Assembly: GCA_022785265.1 (NCBI GenBank)
Contig: JALFQD010000185.1
Coordinates: forward strand, 1 to 47,993
Reading direction: 5' to 3'
DNA length: 47,993 bases
DNA from: Clostridium sp.
GTDB lineage: Bacteria; Bacillota; Clostridia; Clostridiales; Clostridiaceae
The stretch's first letter is position 1, and the number at the start of each line of letters is the position of its first letter. Shown in pieces: positions 7,351-16,695 of the stretch. Made by a program: the position numbers and the translations under genes. The notes under the pieces are model-generated. The model was given only the letters and a program-made list of their open reading frames with translations. It was not told the DNA's origin and made no database searches.

Positions 7351-8496
7351 TTAATTTTTTAAAACTTCTTTATAAACATTCTTTATTTTTTCAATTATAA
7401 CTTTTTCAGAATAAGAGTTTATACAGTTTTCTCTTATTTTTTCCTTTGAAAACTCTGGTATTTTCTTTATAAAATTCTTTAACCCTTCAACTAAAGCTTC
7501 ATGATTTTTATTTTCAACTAAAATTCCATTAAAGTCTTTAATTATATCCTCTGCCCCACCATTTTTAGTTCCAAGAACAGGTTTTCCTAATGATAAGGCT
7601 TCTATATAAACAACTCCAAAGGTTTCATGTTCTGAAGGAAGAACAAAACCATCACAATTATTCATTTCTTTAACTACATCTTCTCTTTTAACCTCTCCTA
7701 GGAAGGTTATTTTTTCATCCATACCTAAATCTGATGATAATTTTTTATATTCCTCTTCTTTGTTTCCGTATCCACCTATTCTAAGCTTAATGTTATCATC
7801 ATCTTTAAAGGCTTCTGCAAAGGCTTTTATAAGTCTATCTATTCCTTTTTCTGGAACTAAATATGCTAAAGAAAATAAGGTTATATCCTCACTTTTCTTC
7901 TTTTCTTCTGGAATAAACATGGAAAAATCAACCATATTTCCTATTACTGTTATTTCATTTTTTGTATATTGCTTCATTTCCTCTTTTAGTCCATTTCCAA
8001 CTGCAATCAAACAATTAGCAGAATCATAAGCATTTTTTATCCAAGGCTCATAGCTTTTTTTTACATACATACTATATTTTAATGAGGAATGTTCTGTTAA
8101 AACAAAAGGAATATTATATTTATTAGCTACATAAGAAGCTGATATTCCTCCCCAAAAAGCAGAGTGGGCATGAATAATATCTACCTTACCCTCTTTTTCT
8201 ATTATTTCTAAATATAATCTTTCCATACGCCTATTAAAAAACTTAAACATATTGGGGTTTTTAGGAAGAAAATTATAATTTCTAAACCTATATGTTCTTA
8301 ATCCATATTCTTCACTAAAGACTATTCCTGTCTTTTCCTTTAGCTTTCCAACATCAGTTATAGGCCAGATTTCATTATAAGCAACTGTCACCTTTTCTCC
8401 ACTTCTTTGAAGAGCCTGAAATTGTTCTTTAAAAAAACTTCCATGAACCTTTTCATTAGGCGAAGCATACCAAGATGGCACCACCATTATGTGCAT
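7351..8496 (-). CDS. Glycosyltransferase family 4 (GT-B fold)
   Basis: A 381-residue retaining glycosyltransferase of the GT4 group. The N-terminal half has the Glyco_trans_4 features (HGSFFKEQ near residue 18 and IIHAHSAFWGGISA about 105). The C-terminal Glycos_transf_1 half has the LAYLVPEKGIDRLI loop and the donor-binding motif PSEHETFGVVYIEALSLGKP, whose two Glu residues follow the EX7E pattern. It is the last gene of the five-gene envelope operon, 35 bp behind the preceding GT, with a GGAGGG site. It probably adds one sugar of a secondary wall polymer on a lipid carrier at the inner face of the membrane. Sugar specificity is unknown. Confidence 0.92.
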   Translation of the reverse strand: MHIMVVPSWYASPNEKVHGSFFKEQFQALQRSGEKVTVAYNEIWPITDVGKLKEKTGIVFSEEYGLRTYRFRNYNFLPKNPNMFKFFNRRMERLYLEIIEKEGKVDIIHAHSAFWGGISASYVANKYNIPFVLTEHSSLKYSMYVKKSYEPWIKNAYDSANCLIAVGNGLKEEMKQYTKNEITVIGNMVDFSMFIPEEKKKSEDITLFSLAYLVPEKGIDRLIKAFAEAFKDDDNIKLRIGGYGNKEEEYKKLSSDLGMDEKITFLGEVKREDVVKEMNNCDGFVLPSEHETFGVVYIEALSLGKPVLGTKNGGAEDIIKDFNGILVENKNHEALVEGLKNFIKKIPEFSKEKIRENCINSYSEKVIIEKIKNVYKEVLKN

Positions 8497-8531
8497 AAAA
8501 TTCCCTCCACTTCACATATATTTAACTAATC

Positions 8532-9812
8532 CTATTTTTTAAATATATCAGTTAGTCTCTTAGTTATAGTCTTCCATTCAAAATTATAATCAGCTTCTCC
8601 TAAAAGAGCCTCTTCTTTAGTTTCTAAAATTTCTATAAGTGAATTTTTTATGTCATTTTTATTGTTTAAAGTATTTTTACATCTTTCATGATTTTCTACA
8701 AGCTTCTTTATTGGGTCATTTTCATCTCCATAAATAACAAATATCTTTCCCTTACCTCCAAAATACTCATATATTTTTGCTGGTATCTGCTTTGAATTCT
8801 TGTTTCCAAAAATAAGAAGAACCTCAGAATTTAACATATACTTTAATGCCTCTTCAAAAGGAATTCTCTTATTTACCTTACTTATCTCTAAGTTCTCTAA
8901 ATCTCTTTTAGCCTCACCATCATCAATATTTCCAAAAAACATAAGATTAATTTTTTTATATAAATCTGGTCTTTCCTTTGAAATATCCTCTAAAGCCCTT
9001 ATAAATGGCTTTATATCTCTAAGCTTTGAAAATATTTCTCCTGCATAAATTATATTTATTTTATTTTCTTCTATAAGTTTTGGTTTTTCTTCTTTTGACA
9101 ATCTATTAAAAAGCTCTTCATCAAAACCTCTTGTTATTATAAAAGTTTTATCCTTATCTATTTTATATGTATCAATATAATCCTGTCTGTTTGCTTCTGT
9201 TACAAATATAAATTTATCAGCATTTTCTACAATCTTCTTTTCCATAGATTTCTCTATTGATTTCTTAATAAAGAAAGATTTTTCTCTTGTAGAATCCTTA
9301 AGCCAAGGGTCACTCCAATAGGTTATCCAAGGAATATTTTTATTTTCTTTTTTTATATAATAAGCACATAAATGAGAAGATGGAGGCTCATGCATTGAAA
9401 AAATCAAATCAAAATTTTCCTTTTTCATAAGCTCTATTCCATACTTTCCTGCCTTCTTTGCCCATGAATAATACATATCTGGAATTACTACTGCATTTTT
9501 TATACTTCTTAAAAGTTTCATCTTTTTAATATTTTTTGTACTTTCAGTTTTAGGCTTTTCACTTTCATTTCCTTTTCTAGGGACAAGCTTATTAAATATT
9601 TTTCCTCCTTCTATTAAATGAACTTTTATATCTTTGTTAATCATATCTCTTAAAGAGCTATCATAATAAATCGAATTTTCTGGGAAATCTACTGTTAATA
9701 AATGAACCTTATTTCCTTTAACTTCACTAAGTTTATTTAAATATTGAAGGGTTTCTATTGCAGCAGAATTATTAATAAATGGTGAATAGCATGCTATAAA
9801 TAAAATCTTCAT
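8532..9812 (-). CDS. Glycosyltransferase, GT4-like
   Basis: A 426-residue GT-B glycosyltransferase. The N-terminus MKILFIACYSPFINNSAA is a Rossmann start. SMHEPPSSHLCAYYI and WITYWSDPWLKD (about 140-175) resemble WbuB-like GT4 enzymes, and a donor-binding C-terminal half follows (IIYAGEIFSKLRDIKPFI, then KQIPAKIYEYFGGKGKIFVI). The C-terminal EX7E motif is less clear than in its neighbour. It is the fourth gene of the operon, eight bp after the MurJ-like gene, with an AGGAG site. It likely acts on an undecaprenyl-linked intermediate; acceptor and donor are unknown. Confidence 0.87.
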   Translation of the reverse strand: MKILFIACYSPFINNSAAIETLQYLNKLSEVKGNKVHLLTVDFPENSIYYDSSLRDMINKDIKVHLIEGGKIFNKLVPRKGNESEKPKTESTKNIKKMKLLRSIKNAVVIPDMYYSWAKKAGKYGIELMKKENFDLIFSMHEPPSSHLCAYYIKKENKNIPWITYWSDPWLKDSTREKSFFIKKSIEKSMEKKIVENADKFIFVTEANRQDYIDTYKIDKDKTFIITRGFDEELFNRLSKEEKPKLIEENKINIIYAGEIFSKLRDIKPFIRALEDISKERPDLYKKINLMFFGNIDDGEAKRDLENLEISKVNKRIPFEEALKYMLNSEVLLIFGNKNSKQIPAKIYEYFGGKGKIFVIYGDENDPIKKLVENHERCKNTLNNKNDIKNSLIEILETKEEALLGEADYNFEWKTITKRLTDIFKK

Positions 9813-9820
9813 ATTATCTC

Positions 9821-11341
9821 CTATTTAATTTCTTTATTTTTTAATAAATTAACTATTTCCTTTACCTCTTCTATCTTTAAAATTAATGTCATTACGAAAT
9901 ATGTTATTATTCCTATAATTGTTCCTACTATTACAAAAAGAATTATTGGCATTGAATCTATAAAACCTTTTGCAAGTATAATAACTAAAGACATTATAGC
10001 TGATGAAATAACAATTTTTGTGAGTTTTAGAATTAAAGGTTTTACTTTAAATTCTCCTACAAGCTTTGTTATGTTTATTAAAAGTAAAATTGAAGTAACC
10101 ATCATTGCTATTGACGAGGAAATAGTTATACCTAAAATTCCAAATTTCTTTGATAAAGTCAAGCTTAAAGCTATATTTATTATAACACCAATAACTCCAT
10201 TTTTTGCTGTAATCTTTGTTTTTCCCATAGAAAATAATATAGAATTTAAAATATCTCTTACTCCAGTAAAGAAAATTCCTATTGCATATCCTGTTAAAGC
10301 CATAACTGTAAGACTTACAGCACTATCAGAATACATTCCTCTCTTATAAACTATTGTTATTATTTCTTCTCTAAAAAGAATTACTCCCATACTTATAGGA
10401 ATAAGAAGTATAGCTAAAAATACTATTGATTTTGATAATATATCTAAAAATTCTTTATATTTTCCTTCATTTCTTCTATTTGCAAGTATTGGATAGACTA
10501 CAGTAGATATTGAAGTTGTAATAATTGTATTTATAAAAGTTATTAAAAGTTGTGCATTATCTAGGGTTGTTATTGCTCCTTCTCCTAAAGATGAGGCTAT
10601 TCTCTTATCTACAATCATATTTAATGAGTTTGCTCCTGCCCCAATGATTACAGGAATTATCAAAATTAATATAGCCTTAACTTTTTCATCCTTAATATTA
10701 ATAAATGGCTTATATCTATATCCATGACTTCTTAAAGATGGTACTTGAACAGCCACCCTAAAAAAGTTTCCTATAACATTTGCTATCATTAATCCATGAA
10801 CATTATAGCTTTTAAATAATAGTAGATAGATAATTATAGGCAAATTAAAGAATAATCCTAATATTGAAGGAATAACAAAATCCTCATGTACTTGAAGAAG
10901 TGCAGTAAAGCATGCATTTATACTTAAAAATATTATATTTAAAAGACTTATTCTAGCAAGTTCTGAAGCAAGCTTTAGAGTTTCTTCATCAAGACCATTT
11001 GCTAAAAGTTTAACTATTTCTTCTGGAAAAAAGCTTGCTACTATAAATATAATAAGTGAAATAATAAATAATATATTTATTATATTATTTGCAAATTTAT
11101 GCATTTCATCAGTACCTTTTTTTACCTTAACCTTACTAAGCATAGGCAAAAAGGAAGTCGAAATAGCAAGCCCAACTATTGTAAATATTGTTTCTGGAAT
11201 TGCTGTTGCTGTTTTATAGGCATCTGTATAATTTGAAGCACCAAAATTATTAGCAATAAGTATATCCCTAAAAAAACCTATAAATCTGCTTATTACAGCC
11301 ATTATCATAACTATTAAGGTAGATTTAAATAAGCTCTTCAT
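9821..11341 (-). CDS. murJ: MurJ/MviN-type lipid flippase
   Basis: A 506-residue polytopic membrane protein of the MOP exporter superfamily, MviN/MurJ branch, with about 14 transmembrane helices along its whole length. Family signatures include the start LIVMIMAVISRFIGFFRDIL, then FGASNYTDAYKTATAIPE, and the Arg- and Asp-bearing segments facing the central cavity. MurJ flips lipid II across the membrane. Inside a polysaccharide operon this copy may instead, or also, flip the lipid-linked sugar product of the flanking transferases. It lies ten bp downstream of the WecG/TagA gene and eight bp upstream of a GT, with AAGGAG before the ATG. Whether it is the cell's main MurJ cannot be told here. 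Confidence 0.9.
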   Translation of the reverse strand: MKSLFKSTLIVMIMAVISRFIGFFRDILIANNFGASNYTDAYKTATAIPETIFTIVGLAISTSFLPMLSKVKVKKGTDEMHKFANNIINILFIISLIIFIVASFFPEEIVKLLANGLDEETLKLASELARISLLNIIFLSINACFTALLQVHEDFVIPSILGLFFNLPIIIYLLLFKSYNVHGLMIANVIGNFFRVAVQVPSLRSHGYRYKPFINIKDEKVKAILILIIPVIIGAGANSLNMIVDKRIASSLGEGAITTLDNAQLLITFINTIITTSISTVVYPILANRRNEGKYKEFLDILSKSIVFLAILLIPISMGVILFREEIITIVYKRGMYSDSAVSLTVMALTGYAIGIFFTGVRDILNSILFSMGKTKITAKNGVIGVIINIALSLTLSKKFGILGITISSSIAMMVTSILLLINITKLVGEFKVKPLILKLTKIVISSAIMSLVIILAKGFIDSMPIILFVIVGTIIGIITYFVMTLILKIEEVKEIVNLLKNKEIK

Positions 11342-11351
11342 AATTTTCTCC

Positions 11352-12059
11352 TTATCTGTTTCTTAAAACTCTTAATAAGAATTTTGGTATAACTCCAAGT
11401 CTTTTTATTCTCCAAGGTTCTTTACCTACTCTATAAAGCCATTCAAGGCCTAATGAAAGCATCCATTTAGGTGCTCTGTTTACCTTTCCTGCAAACACAT
11501 CAAAACTTCCTCCAACAGGCATATAAAAATTACAATTAAGCTCATTTATATAATTTACAATAAAATTTTCCTGTCTTGGACATCCCATTGCAATAAATAT
11601 CCCCCAAGGATTAGATTTTTTTATGTCTTCAATAATATCATTACAGTTATTTAAATCAAAAAAGCCATTATGACTTCCCACTATCTTTATATTAGGGAAC
11701 TCTTTTTTTATGTTTTCTTTGCAAAGCTTTAAAATTTCTTCTTCTGCCCCTAAAAGATAAATTCCTTTTTCTTCTCTTTCACATTTTTCAATAATAGCTC
11801 TCATAACTTCTATTCCTGCTATTTTTTCTTTTACAGGATTCTTTACTATTTTAGCTGCAAGTACAGTTCCTACTCCATCTGGAATTATAATAGAGTCTTT
11901 TCCATTAAAGAGCTTATTAAGATTTTCATTTTCAAGACCACTATACAATACTTCTGGATTTCCTGAAATCACTATAGTTTTATCTCTTTTATCTAATTCC
12001 TTTAAGAAATTTTCTTTTGTTTCATTAAAAACCTTATATCCTAAAATATCTGTATACAT
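11352..12059 (-). CDS. WecG/TagA/CpsF family glycosyltransferase (GT26)
   Basis: A 235-residue member of GT26. TagA-type enzymes transfer N-acetylmannosamine to undecaprenyl-PP-GlcNAc, the committed linkage-unit step of wall teichoic acid and some S-layer-anchoring polymers. Visible motifs are ISGNPEV (about 32), the catalytic-Asp segment IIPDGVGTVLAAKI (about 78), GIYLLGAEEE, AMGCPRQENFI and VGGSFDVFAGKVNRAP. The C-terminal arm GLEWLYRVGKEPWRIKRL is the basic appendage that contacts the membrane. It begins one bp after the TPR gene stop. The start fits MYTDILGYKVF with a GGGGAAA site. It implies that this operon makes a teichoic-acid-like or secondary wall polymer. Confidence 0.92.
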   Translation of the reverse strand: MYTDILGYKVFNETKENFLKELDKRDKTIVISGNPEVLYSGLENENLNKLFNGKDSIIIPDGVGTVLAAKIVKNPVKEKIAGIEVMRAIIEKCEREEKGIYLLGAEEEILKLCKENIKKEFPNIKIVGSHNGFFDLNNCNDIIEDIKKSNPWGIFIAMGCPRQENFIVNYINELNCNFYMPVGGSFDVFAGKVNRAPKWMLSLGLEWLYRVGKEPWRIKRLGVIPKFLLRVLRNR

Positions 12060-12060
12060 T

Positions 12061-13152
12061 CTATTTCCCCTTTAACATAGTAACAAGCTGCTTTACAATT
12101 TCATCTTCTGAGTTTATTTTTTTAGCTTCCTCTAGATATTCCTTTGCCTTTTCCATATTTCCTAAGTTTAAATAACACATAACAATATTAGTGCAAGTTT
12201 CAACATCTCTTGAAGCTTCAAAGGCTTTTTCAAAATAGGCTAAAGCTTCTTCATACTCTCCAAGACATGCATAGTTTATTCCAAGCTCTGTAACAACTTC
12301 TAACATTCCTGATTCTATTTCAAGGCTTTTATTTAAGTAGTATATAGCCTTATTAAAGTTTTCAAGTTTTCTTGAGGCAATTCCTAAATAATAATAAATT
12401 AATGGATTCTTATCAAATTTTTCTGATAAATCCACTAACATTTTAAAAGCTTCTTTAGGGTCTTTATCTAACATTTCTACTGCTTTTTCATAATTAGATA
12501 CATTTTCTATATCATCAATTAATGTTTTTATTTCCTTAGTTATTTCTCCACCTTTATTTATATACTCATTTATCTCAACCTTTGCTCCTAAAAAATCCTC
12601 TTTCTTTCTAAGAATTACTGCTTTATATAGATAAGGTTCTGGCATATCTATAAATTCTTTTTTTCCTTCATCAATATCTTTTAATAGTATTTCTTCAAAA
12701 GCACTATCTTTTTCTCTTATGCTTTCTCCAACAAGAAGAAGCTTTTTATAATACTCCTCATCTCCTGTTGCTATGTATAAACCTTTTAAAAGAAGATAAG
12801 CTTCTTCTAAATTATCTTCCTTTACTCTATCTGCAACCAAAGATTTTCCACATTCTTCACTATCAGAAATGTTATTTAAAATTATTATATAATCTTCTTT
12901 AAATTTTAGATTTTCATCTGCTCCCATTGATAAAAGCATTCCTTCAATAAAATAATATATTGGAAGATTATTTATTTTAATTTGGTCATTAATATTGCTT
13001 GTTATATATTTTGAGCTTATAGGAATATATACCTCACTATTTTTTAATTTTATATTTTGTGGAATACCTACACTTTTCTTAAAGCCATCCCACTTTACTT
13101 CTAAAAACAATAAACTATTTAATTTTTCATTAAAAAGATTTTTATAATTCAT
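12061..13152 (-). CDS. TPR-repeat protein, first gene of the envelope operon
   Basis: A 363-residue cytoplasmic protein without signal peptide or membrane helix. The C-terminal 130 residues hold about three tetratricopeptide repeats (around 245-345), for example YYYLGIASRKLENFNKAIYYL and ELGINYACLGEYEEALAYFEKA, with the usual Gly/Ala/Tyr spacing. The N-terminal 230 residues are acidic and helical and match no family I recognise. TPRs mediate protein-protein contacts. As the promoter-proximal gene it may scaffold the transferases or regulate the cluster, but that is inference. The ATG follows AAGGTGGTG, and a clear sigma-A promoter lies 30 to 60 bp upstream. Confidence 0.85.
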   Translation of the reverse strand: MNYKNLFNEKLNSLLFLEVKWDGFKKSVGIPQNIKLKNSEVYIPISSKYITSNINDQIKINNLPIYYFIEGMLLSMGADENLKFKEDYIIILNNISDSEECGKSLVADRVKEDNLEEAYLLLKGLYIATGDEEYYKKLLLVGESIREKDSAFEEILLKDIDEGKKEFIDMPEPYLYKAVILRKKEDFLGAKVEINEYINKGGEITKEIKTLIDDIENVSNYEKAVEMLDKDPKEAFKMLVDLSEKFDKNPLIYYYLGIASRKLENFNKAIYYLNKSLEIESGMLEVVTELGINYACLGEYEEALAYFEKAFEASRDVETCTNIVMCYLNLGNMEKAKEYLEEAKKINSEDEIVKQLVTMLKGK

Positions 13153-13182
13153 TTAAGCACCACCTTATTCAAATCTTTTATA

Positions 13183-13211
13183 ATTATAACCTATTTTAAG
13201 AAATATAACAA
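13183..13211 (-). promoter_or_regulatory. Sigma-A promoter of the envelope polysaccharide operon
   Basis: On the minus strand: -35 TTGTTA (13206-13211), a 17-bp spacer, -10 TATAAT (13183-13188). The -35 box directly abuts the terminator of the upstream phosphoglucomutase gene, so termination and re-initiation occupy one short junction. Confidence 0.75.
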
Positions 13212-13215
13212 AAAA

Positions 13216-13236
13216 AGGACCCCTAAAAGGAGCCCT
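13216..13236 (-). terminator. Rho-independent terminator of phosphoglucomutase
   Basis: The minus-strand RNA forms AGGGCUCC-UUUUA-GGGGUCCU, eight pairs including G-U and U-G wobbles that work only on this strand, followed by a run of U. It starts ten bases past the phosphoglucomutase stop. Confidence 0.75.
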
Positions 13237-13245
13237 AAAAATAAA

Positions 13246-14970
13246 TTATTTTAATTTTTCATTTATTATATCCATTATAGCAGCCTTAAATCTTGCTGAT
13301 TCTTTTTCTGCATTTTCTAAGCTTGTTCCTCTTACTGCTGAATAAATCTTCATTTTTGGTTCTGTACCTGAAGGTCTAACAACAAATGATGAACCATCTT
13401 CAAGTATAAACTTTAATACATTTGACTTAGGTAATTTTATTTCAGACTTAGTTCCAGCTACAAGATTTTCTTCTACGCTTAGCTTATAGTCAAACTTAGT
13501 AACTACCTTAACTCCATCAACTTCTGATAAGCTAGAGTTTCTTAAAGCATCAATACAAGAAGCTATCTTTTCTTGTCCTTCCTTACCCTTAAGTTCTATT
13601 GAAATTAATTCTTCTTTGAAGAATCCTATTCTTTCATAAAGCTTAATTAATGCTTCATATAAAGACATTCCCTTATTCTTATAGTATAAAGTCATTTCTG
13701 CTATTAACATTGAAGCTATAACAGCATCTTTATCTCTTACAAAAGTTCCAGCTAAATATCCATAGCTTTCTTCAAATCCAAATAAATATGTCTTATCATT
13801 ATTTACTTCAAATTCGTGAATTTTTTCTCCTATGTATTTAAAGCCAGTTAATACATCCATGCATTCTACGCCATAATTTTCTGCTATCTTTCTTGCACCT
13901 TCAGTAGTAACTATTGTCTTTATAACAACTCCATTTTCTGGTAAAGTGTTAGTTTCCTTCTTAGCATTTAATACATAATCAGTTAATAATAAACCTGTTT
14001 GGTTTCCTGTTAAAACCTTATATTCTCCATTAGCATTAACAACTACACCAATTCTATCACAGTCTGGGTCAGTACCAAATATAATATCTGGCTTTTCAGT
14101 TTCTGCCATTTTTAATGCAAGTTCAAAAACTTGTGGCATTTCTGGATTTGGATATGGAGCTGTTGGGAATTCTCCGTTTGGAGCTTCTTGTTCTTTTACA
14201 ACTTTAACATTTTCATATCCTAATTCTTTTAAAACTCTTCTTACTGGAATATTACCACTACCATGAATTGGAGTGTATATTATTTTTAAATCTTTAGCCT
14301 TTTCTTTTACTAATTCAGTGTTTATAGCTAAAGATTTAACTTTTTCTATATAAACCTTATCTACATCTTCACCAATCATCTTTAAAAGACCTTTATTTAA
14401 AGCTTCTTCTTCAGATATAGTCTTAATCATGCTAAAATCTGATACTTTTGCTACATAATCAATAACTTCCTTTGCAGGCTTATCTGTTAATTGACATCCA
14501 AATTGGTCATATGCCTTGTATCCATTATATATTTTAGGGTTATGAGATGCTGTTATAACAATACCACCATCACATTTTAATTCTCTTACAGCAAAAGATA
14601 ACATTGGTGTTGGTCTTAAGCTTTCAAATAAATTAACCTTTATATTGTTTGCACATAAAGTTAATGCAGCTGCCTTTGCAAATTCTGGTGACATATTTCT
14701 TGAATCATATGCTATTGCTACTGATGGATTTTCAAAGTTTGCATTTAAGTAATCTGCAAAACCTTGAGTTGCTTGAGAAACAGTATAGATATTCATTCTA
14801 TTGCTTCCTGCACCTATAACTCCTCTAAGACCACCTGTACCAAATTCAAGGTCTTTATAGAATCTATCTTCTATTTCCTTTTCATCCTTTATTGCTCTTA
14901 ATTCATCCTTTATTTCCTCACTTATAATTTCTGAATCAAGCCATGCTTGGTATTTTTCCTTGTATGACAT
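13246..14970 (-). CDS. Phosphoglucomutase / phosphomannomutase, alpha-D-phosphohexomutase family
   Basis: A 574-residue enzyme that interconverts hexose 1- and 6-phosphates, feeding UDP-glucose and other nucleotide sugars for glycogen, glycolipid and wall polymers (PgcA-like). Motifs in order: GTGGLRGVIGAGSNRMN (about 44-60), the phosphoserine loop TASHNPKIYNGYK (about 139-151), the metal-binding GTDPDCDRIG (about 300), the sugar-binding GFEESYGYL (about 395) and the phosphate-binding VRPSGTEPKMKIY near the C-terminus. The length is that of the Firmicutes PGM/PMM group. GAGGAGG lies ten bases before the ATG. It has its own promoter and terminator, separate from the adjacent polysaccharide operon, although the product is a likely precursor for it. 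Confidence 0.95.
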   Translation of the reverse strand: MSYKEKYQAWLDSEIISEEIKDELRAIKDEKEIEDRFYKDLEFGTGGLRGVIGAGSNRMNIYTVSQATQGFADYLNANFENPSVAIAYDSRNMSPEFAKAAALTLCANNIKVNLFESLRPTPMLSFAVRELKCDGGIVITASHNPKIYNGYKAYDQFGCQLTDKPAKEVIDYVAKVSDFSMIKTISEEEALNKGLLKMIGEDVDKVYIEKVKSLAINTELVKEKAKDLKIIYTPIHGSGNIPVRRVLKELGYENVKVVKEQEAPNGEFPTAPYPNPEMPQVFELALKMAETEKPDIIFGTDPDCDRIGVVVNANGEYKVLTGNQTGLLLTDYVLNAKKETNTLPENGVVIKTIVTTEGARKIAENYGVECMDVLTGFKYIGEKIHEFEVNNDKTYLFGFEESYGYLAGTFVRDKDAVIASMLIAEMTLYYKNKGMSLYEALIKLYERIGFFKEELISIELKGKEGQEKIASCIDALRNSSLSEVDGVKVVTKFDYKLSVEENLVAGTKSEIKLPKSNVLKFILEDGSSFVVRPSGTEPKMKIYSAVRGTSLENAEKESARFKAAIMDIINEKLK

Positions 14971-15007
14971 TAATTGACACCCTCCTCAAAATATAACTAT
15001 GAATTAT

Positions 15008-15035
15008 ATTATACAATAACTTCACAGATTTACAA
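15008..15035 (-). promoter_or_regulatory. Promoter of the phosphoglucomutase gene
   Basis: On the minus strand: -35 TTGTAA (15030-15035), a 16-bp spacer, -10 TATAAT (15008-15013). It lies about 40 bases upstream of the ATG. Confidence 0.65.
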
Positions 15036-15100
15036 TAATAACATTAATATTTATAATTATACATCATTTTTTTTAAAAAAGATAGCACTACATTTAATTT

Positions 15101-16027
15101 CTACCTACTTTCGCTATTCTTTAACATTACTGTTACAATTATTGCAATTATTAACACAATAGTAACCCCAAGACCTCCTTCCATTCCAAATCTTCCTCCA
15201 TTTATAAGTTTTCCACTTTCTAGTGCTGTAAATGAAAATAATGAATTTTGAGTTTTTAAACCACTTACCTGAAAACCATAAAAATTTCCTTGAACAAAAT
15301 TCCATATTGAATGAATTGCACATACTCCCCATATGCTATTAGTTTTCATAAAATATACAGAAGCAAAAACTCCAAACAAAATTATATTTATAACAGCAAG
15401 AAAGCTTACTCCTGGATTTAACATATGAAGAACAGAGAAAAATACAGAATTTATTATTATTGCTGCTATTATAGAAGTTCTATTTGTTAATGAAACAAAA
15501 AAATATCCTCTAAAGGTTACTTCCTCACACATTCCTTGTATTAAAAATCCACCTAAAAAAATCATTATAATTCCTATATTAGAAAAGCCATTAAACCCAT
15601 TAAATTTTAAGCTTCCTGTTATAAAAGCAATTAAAACTGCTAATGAAAATATAACAAATCCTATAAGCATTCCTTTAAAATATTCTTTTAAAGCTTTTTC
15701 TTTATTAAATCCCATAGAAAATAAAGAACGCTTTTCAATAAACTTGCAATATATTATTACAACTAAAGTTGAGACTCCTGTAAAATATAAACTCATTACC
15801 AAAAGATTTGTTGGAGTATTAAAAATTAAATCTATCGCCTTATCTATATAAACGATATCATCTTTTAGAAAATCTTGGACTATATAGATAGCTGGCACAA
15901 TAGCTGCTACTATTTGAGAAATTAAAAAAACAAGTAAAAATATTAAACATTGTATTACTGCATTAGGCTTATGTTTTGCTTTTTCTGCCTCCTTCATAAA
16001 AGGTGTTTTTTCATTTAACATATTCAT
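15101..16027 (-). CDS. CPBP family intramembrane glutamic endopeptidase
   Basis: A 308-residue CAAX-protease/bacteriocin-processing (CPBP, ABI) membrane protein with about eight helices. The catalytic motifs are clear: EEVTFRGYFF (EExxxR, about residues 167-176), FFSVLHML (FxxxH) and HSIWNF (HxxxN). The enzymes cleave within the membrane; substrates in Firmicutes are mostly unknown, and some members give immunity to bacteriocins. The start has GGAGGG seven bases before the ATG. On the minus strand TGGTAAAAT about 35 bases upstream looks like an extended -10. It has no operon partner, lying between the phosphoglucomutase promoter region and the divergent mscL. Confidence 0.92.
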   Translation of the reverse strand: MNMLNEKTPFMKEAEKAKHKPNAVIQCLIFLLVFLISQIVAAIVPAIYIVQDFLKDDIVYIDKAIDLIFNTPTNLLVMSLYFTGVSTLVVIIYCKFIEKRSLFSMGFNKEKALKEYFKGMLIGFVIFSLAVLIAFITGSLKFNGFNGFSNIGIIMIFLGGFLIQGMCEEVTFRGYFFVSLTNRTSIIAAIIINSVFFSVLHMLNPGVSFLAVINIILFGVFASVYFMKTNSIWGVCAIHSIWNFVQGNFYGFQVSGLKTQNSLFSFTALESGKLINGGRFGMEGGLGVTIVLIIAIIVTVMLKNSESR

Positions 16028-16143
16028 AAAATCCCTCCTCTTTGTTATTATCTATTTTACCATAAAAATGCTTTTTATTAAGAGTTTTAAGTTTAAATTT
16101 ATTATGATATACTTTTACTATACTATGAAAGGAGGAAGGAAAA

Positions 16144-16578
16144 ATGCTTAAAGAATTTAAAGAATTTGCTCTTAAAGGCAATATGATTGATTTAGCTATT
16201 GGTGTTATTATAGGTGGAGCTTTTAATAAAATAGTAACTTCATTAGTAAATGATATTATAATGCCTGTACTTAGCTTTTTTACTGGAAGACTAGATTTTT
16301 CAAATTATTTCTTTGCATTAGATGGTAAACACTATGATACAATAGCTCAAGCACAAGCTGCTGGAACTGCTACAATTAATTATGGTACTTTTATTTCTGG
16401 TGTTATTGACTTTTTAATCATGTCTTTTGTTGTATTTATAATTGTTAAGCAATTAAACAAATTACATAAGGCACCTCAACCTGCTGCTCCAACAGAAAAA
16501 GAGTGTCCTTTCTGTAAGACAAAAATCAACATAAATGCAACAAGATGTCCTCATTGTACATCTGAGCAACCTAAATAA
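16144..16578 (+). CDS. mscL: Large-conductance mechanosensitive channel MscL with zinc-ribbon tail
   Basis: An osmotic safety valve in the inner membrane that opens under tension. The 144-residue chain starts [20 protein letters not shown], the conserved S1 amphipathic segment. TM1 spans about 17-45 and TM2 about 80-103 ([15 protein letters not shown]). Where the usual C-terminal helical bundle would lie there is a short Pro/Ala linker and a four-cysteine module, CPFC and CPHC separated by 12 residues (about 121-140), which looks like a zinc ribbon. The ATG has AAGGAGG nine bases upstream, and TGATATACT further upstream resembles an extended -10. It is monocistronic and convergent with lysA across a shared terminator. 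Confidence 0.95.
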   Translation: MLKEFKEFALKGNMIDLAIGVIIGGAFNKIVTSLVNDIIMPVLSFFTGRLDFSNYFFALDGKHYDTIAQAQAAGTATINYGTFISGVIDFLIMSFVVFIIVKQLNKLHKAPQPAAPTEKECPFCKTKININATRCPHCTSEQPK

Positions 16579-16633
16579 TACATATAAAAAGGCAATTGTT
16601 CTTTTGTGGACAAGCTTATATTTAACTAAATGG

Positions 16634-16672
16634 AAAAGACTGATTTGATAAAAATTATTAAATCAGTCTTTT
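16634..16672. terminator. Bidirectional terminator between mscL and lysA
   Basis: Arms AAAAGACTGATTT (16634-16646) and AAATCAGTCTTTT (16660-16672) form a 13-bp stem. T runs follow in both directions (TTTTTT on plus). It serves the convergent mscL and lysA transcripts. Confidence 0.8.
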
Positions 16673-16695
16673 TTATAAATTTAAATCTTTAAAAT

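Noticed and set aside
14974..15332. Two short frames (plus 14974-15162 and minus 15114-15332) near the CPBP protease
   Set aside because: Both are out-of-frame shadows of the CPBP gene or its flank without ribosome sites.
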